Below, one piece after another: positions 51,411 through 59,217 of a stretch of 64,000 nucleotides of DNA (the first letter of the stretch is position 1; each line of letters begins with the position of its first letter). The DNA is from JBCCQH01 sp039024435. GTDB taxonomy: Bacteria > Bacteroidota > Bacteroidia > J057 > JADKCL01. A program made the position numbers and the translations under genes. Below the pieces are notes generated by a model, which did no database searches, was not told the origin of the DNA, and saw nothing but the letters and a program-made list of their open reading frames with translations. The stretch is from positions 1 to 64,000 of the forward strand of contig JBCCQH010000025.1 of assembly GCA_039024435.1 (NCBI GenBank). The letters run 5' to 3'.

Positions 51411-54233
51411 TTACTTCCGTCTGATCGTAACGCCACCAGCAATTTCCTTGCGTGTCACCTTGTTCTTTGCGACCCACCAATAGACCCCATCCGGCAGGTT
51501 TCCACCGTTCCAAATTGGGGCTAAACCTTCCTGAGAATATACTTCCCCTCCACTCCGATTGAATACCACAAGTTGATAATGGTCAGGGATTACGTTGTCT
51601 GCATATCGAATCTCCCAAACATCATTTTTCCCGTTCCCATCAGGGGTAATTACGCCCGGAATAAATAGGTCGTCTCCAGGCAACAATAAGATTTCCAGGG
51701 ATTCAACCAGCCCGGCGCATCCTCCGGCAAAAGGTTGGATTGTATAGTACAGCTTGCCCAGGGTGTTCGGGTCTGATAGCACCACTTCCGATTCGATTTG
51801 GTATATGCTTCCTTCCCGCAAAAGCGGGGAAACTACCGAATCGGAAGCTGGAGATATTGCGCCTTCGGTTGTGTATGCCCAACTGATAAAGAAAGAATCC
51901 TGATCCACTTGCACGTCGATTTCTATATCTTCTCCAGATTCGATTTTGTCGTCATACTCCAGATAGGAAAAAGCAGGGCGCGGTAACACTTGAATAGCAA
52001 TTGTGTCGAACGACTGGCATTGTCCAGCATCATTCACCACACGAACGGAAATCTGGTCCCCATCGCTCAGACCTGGGCCTGGGCGATACTCACCCAAAAA
52101 ACTCAATTGACGTGCTACGGAATCGTTTATTGCAAACTCGTAGCGGTCGCCGCCGAATGCAGCAAAGTCCACACTGTCACCCTTGCAAATCGTGCCTTGG
52201 TCAGCCGTAGAAATCAACAAAGGGTCTGGTGAATCGAAAATCTGAATTGGCCATGCAGTATCAGCGGGACAGGCTCCACCTGATTCATACCTCACAATGT
52301 AGTTCCCTGCGCGGCTACTATCCAAGATAATGCTACCTGTGGATGTGTTGGTAAAGGCAAGGAAACCGCTTGGTTCGGTAAAGGTTCCTAAACTGTCTGG
52401 AAGGTTGGCAACATGAATGACTGAATCACCTTTGCAGAATTGAGTTGACGGATACCCAAGGTTCAGTACATCCCTTTGATTAATTGTAAGCCAGAATCCC
52501 GAACTGGTATCGGTGCAAGCACCTGGAGGGAAGTACCTAATTTGATATTGCCCTGGCTGCGATTGGGCCAAACTGATCTCTCCGGTAAATTGAGAAACAA
52601 ATGCGAGTGTAGGAGGGTTGGCCTGAAAAGTTCCCCCGCTTGGGCCTACAATGGCCGGGTATGGATTCCCTTCACCTGGACAATAAGCGGCCTTCGGGTA
52701 GGTTATACTGATCGATGTGTCAGGCTCAACGATTTTGATTAGGAAAAGGGAACTGTCAGGACAATTTTGAACTGGTCCTGGAACAGTGTATTTGATTATG
52801 ATACTATCGCCCGTAGCACTTGCAGAAAGGTCTATTTCTCCCGTTATAGGGTTGATAGAAAGGTTCCCAAAAACTACCGAAAACACGCCATTTGTATCTC
52901 CAGAAATAGCAGGGATAGGGTTGGGGTCTGATTGGCAAAACTCGGAAGGGATATACGCAAAAGAGGAAACGCCTTGGGGTACTATTTCAATGTCGAATGT
53001 TGACGTATCGGGACATACTCCAGGCGTGGCGTAATAGACCGTATATATGCCAGTATCAGATGCGATCAGGTCAATGAATCCCGTAGCCGTATCTATGGAC
53101 AATGCAGTGTCCAGGCACCAAAACGTCCCACCACCAACCCCAAGCATGACCGGAGCGGCCAAAACCTCACCATTACAGTAAGAAGTGTCCGGGTAAACAA
53201 ACGAGGGGTTGGATTGGTCCAGGATCGTGACAACCATACTCAGGCTGTCGGGACAAATTCCCGTTGTGATGTATTGAATTGAGTACGCCCCCGGTATCGT
53301 GCCAGACAGATTTATTTCCCCGGTGGACGTGTTTTGAAACACAAGATTTCCAGTCTGTTCAGAAAAGGTTCCGCCTGGATTCAATACCGATGGAATGGGA
53401 TTTGCAGTGTCCGAAATACAAATATTCGCCGGGTAAGAAAAAGAAGGGTCTGTTGATGGTACGACCTGGACCTGAACTGATCCTGTGTCCCCGCATGATC
53501 CCGCAATTTCATATTGTACCGTATAGTTTCCGGCTGCTGAGTTTCCGGGGTTGATCGCTCCAGTTGAGGGATTCAGGGCCAATCCAAAGGCAGAACTAAA
53601 AACACCGCCTGTGTCCCCTAAAATTAGTGCTTGTTGGGACGGTCCATTGGTACAAAGAAGGGTATCTGAATACGAAAATGAACCGTCCCGTTTGGGGTAA
53701 ATAAACACGCTCGTTACCGTTGTGTCTGGACATAGCGAATCCACGACATAGGTAACTGAATGGGAGCCGGGGGAACTTCCAGGCAGGTTGATTTCTCCAA
53801 TGAGGGAATCCACAACAACACCGTTGGAGCCGAAAAACATTCCCCCGGAATCTCCCAAAACAATTGGCAATGGGTTAGTGGTTGGCGTACAATATATTGG
53901 GTTGTTATATCCGAAAGCTGAATTTCCTTGTTGTAGAATGGTGATCGAAACCGCGAAGGAATCAGCGCATGAATCCTGAATTACGTAAAACAGGTTGTAA
54001 GTCCCTGGGCTGCTCAATGAAGGGGCTATTGCTCCCAGGCTGTCAACGGACAGGCCAGGGCTTGACGCTGAAAAATAACCGCTTGCACTGCTCACCGTAT
54101 CAGGGGAAACGGTTGGACCGACATTGCAGAAAACCGTATCAGGGTATGCAAAATAGGCCGTGTCGCAAACCGCATAACAACAGCTATTTACAACCAGAAA
54201 AGCAAGCAGGGAAAGCACCTGTTTTTTTAACAT
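51411..54233 (-). CDS. CHU_C-type T9SS protein with eight Ig-like repeats
   Basis: A 940-residue exported protein. A signal peptide (ending CCYAV) is followed by eight tandem Ig-like units of about 80 residues, each opening with an aromatic/Tyr-Pro strand and a Cys (FAYPDTVFC, FGYNNPIYC, FSYSDTLLC, FSYPANIC, FVYPDTSYC, FAYIPSEFC, ITYPKAAYC, LGYPSTQFC) and carrying a GGxF...TGEI core. The last 90 residues are a gliding-motility-associated CHU_C (type B) sorting domain: FIPGVITPDGNGKNDVWEI, LVVFNRSGGEVYS, WNGGNLPDGVYWWV. It should be a long surface fibre. It is directly upstream of the effector genes on the same strand, so it may be part of the same system. Confidence 0.88.
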   Translation of the reverse strand: MLKKQVLSLLAFLVVNSCCYAVCDTAYFAYPDTVFCNVGPTVSPDTVSSASGYFSASSPGLSVDSLGAIAPSLSSPGTYNLFYVIQDSCADSFAVSITILQQGNSAFGYNNPIYCTPTTNPLPIVLGDSGGMFFGSNGVVVDSLIGEINLPGSSPGSHSVTYVVDSLCPDTTVTSVFIYPKRDGSFSYSDTLLCTNGPSQQALILGDTGGVFSSAFGLALNPSTGAINPGNSAAGNYTVQYEIAGSCGDTGSVQVQVVPSTDPSFSYPANICISDTANPIPSVLNPGGTFSEQTGNLVFQNTSTGEINLSGTIPGAYSIQYITTGICPDSLSMVVTILDQSNPSFVYPDTSYCNGEVLAAPVMLGVGGGTFWCLDTALSIDTATGFIDLIASDTGIYTVYYATPGVCPDTSTFDIEIVPQGVSSFAYIPSEFCQSDPNPIPAISGDTNGVFSVVFGNLSINPITGEIDLSASATGDSIIIKYTVPGPVQNCPDSSLFLIKIVEPDTSISITYPKAAYCPGEGNPYPAIVGPSGGTFQANPPTLAFVSQFTGEISLAQSQPGQYQIRYFPPGACTDTSSGFWLTINQRDVLNLGYPSTQFCKGDSVIHVANLPDSLGTFTEPSGFLAFTNTSTGSIILDSSRAGNYIVRYESGGACPADTAWPIQIFDSPDPLLISTADQGTICKGDSVDFAAFGGDRYEFAINDSVARQLSFLGEYRPGPGLSDGDQISVRVVNDAGQCQSFDTIAIQVLPRPAFSYLEYDDKIESGEDIEIDVQVDQDSFFISWAYTTEGAISPASDSVVSPLLREGSIYQIESEVVLSDPNTLGKLYYTIQPFAGGCAGLVESLEILLLPGDDLFIPGVITPDGNGKNDVWEIRYADNVIPDHYQLVVFNRSGGEVYSQEGLAPIWNGGNLPDGVYWWVAKNKVTRKEIAGGVTIRRK

Positions 54234-54348
54234 AATTCGCTTCTTTGAATCATACTATCCTACCCCGCCTTGACACAAGGCAGGAAATTCAATACACCCC
54301 ATCAAGGGGCATGAAACGGTTCGTTACAATGGTGGGCTTAGTCTGCGA

Positions 54349-54714
54349 TTAATGCCCAAAAAGGTAGGTCTGGAATTGGTTGATTTTTTCGTAACTCAGA
54401 CCGAACATTGTCGGTGAAATTTCCTTTAGTATCTCTGTATTTACTGCGTAGCAATGGTCAAGGTAGGCCGGGGCTTCCCGATCCACACCAAGGACACACC
54501 ATGCCAGCGTGAATTCATCTTTCTTAAATTGTTCTTCTACCCAATTGATCCAATTCAGGCGGAAGATTTCGCAATCTGTATGAATCACCGAAATATCAAG
54601 TTCCTCAGCTTCGACGCAGTATCGCGCTATGTTGATTGTGAACCTGGGAATGCGTGGAACAGAATCAAGTTCTTCCAAATCCTGCTTCCAATCTCGTTTA
54701 ACATGATTTTCCAT
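54349..54714 (-). CDS. hypothetical protein
   Basis: A 121-residue soluble protein with no recognised domain (DISVIHTDCEIFRLNWINWVEEQF, then FTLAWCVLGVDREAPAYLDHCYAV). It lies 115 bp upstream of the CHU_C gene and overlaps the small gene before it by 88 bp in another frame. Confidence 0.5.
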   Translation of the reverse strand: MENHVKRDWKQDLEELDSVPRIPRFTINIARYCVEAEELDISVIHTDCEIFRLNWINWVEEQFKKDEFTLAWCVLGVDREAPAYLDHCYAVNTEILKEISPTMFGLSYEKINQFQTYLFGH

Positions 54715-54827
54715 GCCATATAGTTACTGTTGGCGGCAGCTTCATCTAGTAATCTCTCGTACCGATCAATTGCTGCCTGCTGATCCATAATTCTCTCGTC
54801 TATGACTATGGGGTTTCGGGAACTCAT
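54627..54827 (-). CDS. small hypothetical protein, long overlap with the next gene
   Basis: A 66-residue helical protein from the ATG at 54827 (IDRYERLLDEAAANSNYMAW and on). The last 29 codons overlap the next gene out of frame. Either two overlapping genes or one gene with a frameshift would explain this; I cannot decide. Confidence 0.4.
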   Translation of the reverse strand: MSSRNPIVIDERIMDQQAAIDRYERLLDEAAANSNYMAWKIMLNEIGSRIWKNLILFHAFPGSQST

Positions 54828-54885
54828 TTTTACCCCAACAAAGTAAACCCGATATGCCATGAAATTAGGTTTCAATGTATTCACC

Positions 54886-55541
54886 CTAGCCGCATCCCCT
54901 GGAGTGCAAACCCAGGGGATGAACGGAAGGGAGCCAGGGCAAGCCCTGAATCAAAAATCACCCTCTACTCTTCCTCACTACCTTCATCAGCAGACGGCTT
55001 TACAACGCAACTTTATTCTTTGGAAAAATTGATTTGCCCCGGCAACACCGGGCGCAAATCAATCATGGAACGGTGGGTAGCAAATCCCACCGTTACTAAT
55101 CTAAATAACGTATGAGAGAAAAAATTTACTACTCACCATCTATCAGTAGCGAACTATGATTTCGTGATGATTGTCTTTAAATTGCCAAAGAACTCGCTCC
55201 AAGTCGCTTGTCGCCAAACCTGCCGACTAGGAGTAGTTGGGAGGGGCCAGTGTCCGGTAGGACGGTTGGCCCCTTCTTGGTTTCCTCAATGATAAGCGGG
55301 GTTGCGCCGTTGCCTTTTTATAGGTGTCGATAACAGAATCACCCCGGCTTATCATTAGAGAACGATCCTTACTTCGTTCGCTGAATTTAGCAGAAATTCA
55401 ACAGTAGTGAAGATAGGATATGACGTAAGTATTTCAAATCTCAATTTTTGCTTGATTTACATTTAGGTCGTATATTTCGCGTGTTTCGTCGGGCTAATTT
55501 ATCGTCTCGGCAGACTGCCATCGCTATATTTATCTTACTTC
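54886..55541. other. hairpin-rich noncoding region
   Basis: About 650 bp without a gene but with at least five strong inverted repeats: 54894-54920 (9-bp perfect), 55029-55062 (9+5 bp with one bulge), 55069-55094 (9-bp perfect), 55242-55274 (8 bp enclosing a 4-bp inner stem) and 55288-55356 (10+4 bp with one bulge, 40-nt loop). None is followed by a clear T tract. Terminators, recombination sites or one structured RNA are possible. Confidence 0.6.
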
Positions 55542-57050
55542 ATGGGTGTTCACAGGCCATTATTATGGGAGTTGATACATTCGCTCAACAAGAGTGAGAT
55601 ACAGAAGTTTAAGGATAGAAGCTTTGAATACAAGCGAGGTCGGTACACAGATTACACGATTCTATTTGAGGCGATCCGAAAGCAGAAGTCTTTCGATGAC
55701 AATGCGATCTTGCAGAAATACAAAGGGGAGCGTTGGACAAAAAACTACGCAAGAACAAAGAACTATCTGTATGATCGAATCTTAACCTTTATCCGTGAAG
55801 CGAATTCTGACCAGGAAACAGACCTACACGCCCTTCTTGAAAAGATCAAGATTCTGTTTCAAAAACGACTCTTTCACCATTTGCCCCGATTTCTCGAAAA
55901 GGCGCAAGGACTTGCCGTGAAAATGGAAGATTTTGACGCGGCCCTGCGGCTGATCGACTATGAAAAAGAGGTTTTGCTGGAGGGGGGAGATTATGAAAGA
56001 TACAGCAATGCAATAGGCGCGATCCTGCAAAGGTCTGAAACCCTAAGCGATCAACGTAACGAAGTGATAGAAATGGCCCACGTAAGGGATCGGCTCATTG
56101 CTGGAAGGGTGCGGGGCATAGAGTATATCAACGCGGTAATAGATTCCCCTTTGCTTGCAGAGGGACGACAATACAAATCTGCTACCGCCCACATTCTTTC
56201 TAAGCGCATCAGGTTCGATTTCTATTTCTACCAGGGAGAAATAGATAAAGCAATTACCCAGGCAGATATTGCAATTGCTTCTTATCAATCTAAAAGTGGA
56301 TTGATTGCCAGCTATGCCGGATTCAAGAACTTTGTGTACGCGGTGTACTATTCAGCAGCCCTAAAGATCGTTCAAAGCAGATTCCAAGAAGCGGAACAAA
56401 CAATAACTTTGCTTGCCACCTTTGCGGGGGCTGATAAACGAGAACCAGCATTGTATTTAGAGCGTACCACATGGTTTGAAGTCTCAATTGCCCGGAAGAC
56501 CCTTGATCAAAAGCGGGGCGAAAGGGCGATTGAAAGTTACCTGGATCAATTGAACCACGGCCAGCTTCAATTTTCTGAGGTTGTGAAGATTGAACTGGAT
56601 CATTTGGTTGCAGTCTTCCAGATCAATTTTGGCAACCCAAAGGATGCACTGGTAGCTGTGCTTCGTAACAGGAATCGAAAAATTGAGAACTACCGCCCCG
56701 ATTTGCTTTATTTCTCTAAAGTCCTTTTCATGGTGGTACACACGGAGTTAAGAAATCTGGATGTGGTAGAATCAAGCATAAGGTCAACCCGGCAATCCTT
56801 GTTAAAGCAGGGAAAGCTAACGCCTTTTTACTCGCTCATTCTGAACTTTTTCGCTGGGTTTTGCAAGGCCAAATCGAAAGACAAGGAAGCCCGAATTGCT
56901 AAAGATTTTGCAAGTCAGTTTGATAGTGGTAGTTGGGGGGCAGCCGTGAATTATTTTGATTTCGGATCATGGGCAAAATCATTGTATTCAAACCAGCCAA
57001 TGACCAAAACCCTTGCAGAAAAATTCCAATCGGCTAAAGATCGCCAATAG
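55542..57050 (+). CDS. helical-repeat protein, distant family member 3 (unknown function)
   Basis: A 502-residue all-helical cytoplasmic protein. The N-terminal 100 residues keep the order seen in members 1 and 2: a hydrophobic helix (LLWELIHSLNKSEIQKFKDRSF), a short spacer, LFEAIRKQKSFDDNAIL, and a basic helix NYARTKNYLYDRILTFIRE where the others have SSKLYHKAREFL. The remainder has helix pairs typical of TPR-like repeats (AALRLIDYEKEVLLEGGDYERY). The relation is at the level of architecture and spacing more than identity. It faces a small Cys-rich exported protein tail-to-tail with a 17-bp overlap, echoing the member 2/lipoprotein arrangement. Confidence 0.65.
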   Translation: MGVHRPLLWELIHSLNKSEIQKFKDRSFEYKRGRYTDYTILFEAIRKQKSFDDNAILQKYKGERWTKNYARTKNYLYDRILTFIREANSDQETDLHALLEKIKILFQKRLFHHLPRFLEKAQGLAVKMEDFDAALRLIDYEKEVLLEGGDYERYSNAIGAILQRSETLSDQRNEVIEMAHVRDRLIAGRVRGIEYINAVIDSPLLAEGRQYKSATAHILSKRIRFDFYFYQGEIDKAITQADIAIASYQSKSGLIASYAGFKNFVYAVYYSAALKIVQSRFQEAEQTITLLATFAGADKREPALYLERTTWFEVSIARKTLDQKRGERAIESYLDQLNHGQLQFSEVVKIELDHLVAVFQINFGNPKDALVAVLRNRNRKIENYRPDLLYFSKVLFMVVHTELRNLDVVESSIRSTRQSLLKQGKLTPFYSLILNFFAGFCKAKSKDKEARIAKDFASQFDSGSWGAAVNYFDFGSWAKSLYSNQPMTKTLAEKFQSAKDRQ

Positions 57051-57396
57051 ATACTATTACTACGCATCCTCCTAACTGAACCCGGAAATTCTGACCAGAT
57101 GCCCAGGTGCCGCCCTGATACTGGATAGATAACTCGCTGGTGAAATAGTATTTTTGAACGTATTGACCTAATGAATATGAATACACATCGTCCATGATCG
57201 GCTTGCTTTCTTTGATAATGCGCCATGCAAGCCAACCCCTGTATTTGCCGTTATTGGGATTCATACAGCACCCACCATTCGGTAATTGAAAACATGGATT
57301 GTTGTCCCAATTTTGAGGGCATTGGGCGGTGGCCTCGTTTGGCATTGCGAAGCAGAGCAAAATGAACGTAAATGCCACAAATAGTGATTTCATCAT
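57034..57396 (-). CDS. small Cys-rich exported protein
   Basis: A 120-residue protein; the second Met (57393) is an alternative start. A signal peptide ending EATAQ precedes a Cys-rich start (CPQNWDNNPC, then GGCCMNPNNGKYRGW) and a C-terminal beta part with one more Cys. Disulfides are likely. Its 3' end overlaps the helical-repeat gene by 17 bp. No family recognised. Confidence 0.6.
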   Translation of the reverse strand: MMKSLFVAFTFILLCFAMPNEATAQCPQNWDNNPCFQLPNGGCCMNPNNGKYRGWLAWRIIKESKPIMDDVYSYSLGQYVQKYYFTSELSIQYQGGTWASGQNFRVQLGGCVVIVSIGDL

Positions 57397-57528
57397 AATT
57401 GTTTATTGATTGATTCCGTTATCGACAAGTTGAATTTAGATAAAATCTACCTTTAGTGAAAAGTACAGGCCATAATCGCGGAAATTCAGGCTGGTGTGAT
57501 AGCTTCCGATTTGACGATAAAAAAAAAC

Positions 57529-57556
57529 GAAGCCCCGCCGAATTCTGCGGGGCTTC
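57529..57556 (-). terminator. strong leftward terminator
   Basis: Perfect 10-bp stem gaagccccgc/gcggggcttc with an 8-nt loop. On the reverse strand it is followed by a G and nine T. It closes the phage-like operon that comes from the right. Confidence 0.92.
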
Positions 57557-57680
57557 TCTACTTGCTGATGGCTGGAATGGATCGCCAGCCACAACAAAAC
57601 AAACGGCCATCGGGGTCAAATCCTAGCAGGATCGCATCCGTTTTTCAAAGTGGCCGCTATGGGGTACAAGGTGGTTCGAA

Positions 57681-58335
57681 TCAGTCACCAGCGGACATTT
57701 CTGCCAGCTTGCGTTCCACGTCTTCGGGGCCATACCCAGGATAGGGCTGGTTGATCACCTCCAGCACCGCATAGAGTAGGTCGGCGCGTCCCTGGAAAAA
57801 CTCAGGTAAGTTTTGCAGGAAGGGGTCGTAATGGTCCCAGGCTGGAAGGTTCCAATTTGCATACATGGCTTTTACCTGCGAGATCCCGGCCCTTGCTTGC
57901 TCCGGGGGCCGCCTCTGAAAATACCACAGCTTCACGGACCCCGGCCTGGACAGCGGTAACAAGATGCTCAAACTCTTTTGGGGTGATGCCTTTGATCCTG
58001 CGGACCAACGTACCGGGTGCTTTCTGGAGTTTGCCCAGGAAATCCGTAAGCACCTTTTGGCGTTCGGTGAAATATTCGCGCAGTTCGTCGGGCTTGATGC
58101 CCTCCAGGTCCAGGCCCGGCATATCAAACTGAGCGTTTACCGCGTTGGCGTTCTGGAGCATTCCCACCATAAGGTCGTCGTCCATCATTTGAAAAGCTGC
58201 GGCCTCACTGATCCCGCCTTTTACGGCAAGTTCCAGGTGTTCAAATTCGGGGGCAGTGATTCCGGAAAGGTCGCGGGTGCTGTCCGGATCGCCGGGGTCG
58301 CCGTGTACAGTTCTTTGAATTGCGGATTGTGTCAT
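57681..58335 (-). pseudogene. repeat protein gene with a frameshift
   Basis: From the ATG at 58335 the protein holds two copies of a unit, SGITAPEFEHLELAVKGGISEAAAFQ and KGITPKEFEHLVTAVQAGVREAVVF. The second should continue with Q as the first does. That Q, and the sensible text after it (RRPPEQARAGISQV, NLPAWDHYDPFLQNLPEF, ending AEMSAGD at 57681), lies in another frame. One extra base in the A4 run at 57918-57921 explains the shift. The repaired protein has about 217 residues. It is the last gene of the operon with the holin-like, amidase and polyvalent genes; function unknown. Confidence 0.68.
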
Positions 58336-58348
58336 GGAAAAATTTGGG

Positions 58349-58516
58349 TTAATGTTTGTTGAATTTGCTGATCAAATAGAGCAGCAGGAAAAGTATAAAT
58401 GTCCCCGCCATCGAGGGCCAGAATGGTAAGCCCGTTTTGGTTGGGATACTGCCATGATCGGCTAGTACCTGGTTCTCCAAAAAGAGGTAGGGAAGGATCA
58501 AGATTAGCTTTCGCAC
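58349..58516 (-). CDS. holin-sized membrane protein
   Basis: A 55-residue frame with a GTG start at 58516, 2 bp after the amidase stop and 13 bp before the next gene. It has an N-terminal hydrophobic stretch (KLILILPYLFLEN) and a C-terminal transmembrane helix (AGTFILFLLLYLISKFNK). Size, topology and its place next to an amidase suggest a holin or lysis accessory; there is no sequence match to a named family that I can claim. Confidence 0.6.
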   Translation of the reverse strand: MRKLILILPYLFLENQVLADHGSIPTKTGLPFWPSMAGTFILFLLLYLISKFNKH

Positions 58517-58518
58517 GG

Positions 58519-59217
58519 TTAGAATAATTTGGGGTTGAAAATGAGAAGGGCGGATATGCTCAGAAGTCCCAGGCCAGCCAGGGCTAGGGGAACGAGCGGA
58601 ACGCCACTGCCTCCCAGGGAAGGGTACAGCTTGCGGATCGCTGATAGCAATGCCCCGGCTGCGCGTTCGCGGAAATGTGGCTGGTTCAAGTACCGGGCAT
58701 TCTGTGGGTTGGTCATAAATCCGATCTCCACCAGCACCGAGGGCATTTTTGTTTCCCTCAATACATGAAAGTTTGCCACTTTCGCCCCGCGTGGGGCCAG
58801 TTCTTTCAGGGCTAGTTTGAGCTGTTCAAAAAAGACCTGGTTGTGACGTATAGAATCGTTGGCCCCTTCAAAGCTGAACGTCTCCAGGCCGTGAGCATCG
58901 GGTGTGCTGTGGCCGTTGGCGTGGATGGAAAGGTAAAAGCATTCGCCGTGCTTCGCGCAGATCGTGTTTGCCTTCCTGGTCCGTTCTCCCAGGGGAACAT
59001 CCTGCCAATTGTCGGGATCGACGATGTACTGGAATGGGATACCCTTGCGCCTTAGCAGTTTGCCCAGCCTATGGGCAATGTCCCGGTTAAATACGCCTTC
59101 GAAAATTTGGGGCATATCGGGCCATTTGGGGCTGCGCTTTCCAGGGGTGACATAGATGCCTGTGCGCGGATCAATCCCACCGTGGCCAGGGTCGATCAGG
59201 ATAAGGGGCTTGCTCAT
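58519..59217 (-). CDS. N-acetylmuramoyl-L-alanine amidase (Amidase_3) with C-terminal anchor
   Basis: A 232-residue zinc amidase. Catalytic landmarks are ILIDPGHGG (His at 12), a Glu in IFEGVFNRDIA, SIHANG for the second His, and LVEIGFMTN with the catalytic Glu. There is no signal peptide at the N-terminus. A transmembrane helix near 205-225 (VPLALAGLGLLSISALLIF) ends the protein, which is unusual for housekeeping amidases and fits a phage endolysin or a mobile-element lysozyme. Its ATG overlaps the stop of the giant gene upstream. Confidence 0.9.
   Translation of the reverse strand: MSKPLILIDPGHGGIDPRTGIYVTPGKRSPKWPDMPQIFEGVFNRDIAHRLGKLLRRKGIPFQYIVDPDNWQDVPLGERTRKANTICAKHGECFYLSIHANGHSTPDAHGLETFSFEGANDSIRHNQVFFEQLKLALKELAPRGAKVANFHVLRETKMPSVLVEIGFMTNPQNARYLNQPHFRERAAGALLSAIRKLYPSLGGSGVPLVPLALAGLGLLSISALLIFNPKLF

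Noticed and set aside
54886..55541. The hairpin cluster as a retron or CRISPR-like element
   Set aside because: No reverse transcriptase or cas gene is nearby, and the hairpins differ in sequence, with no regular repeat/spacer spacing.
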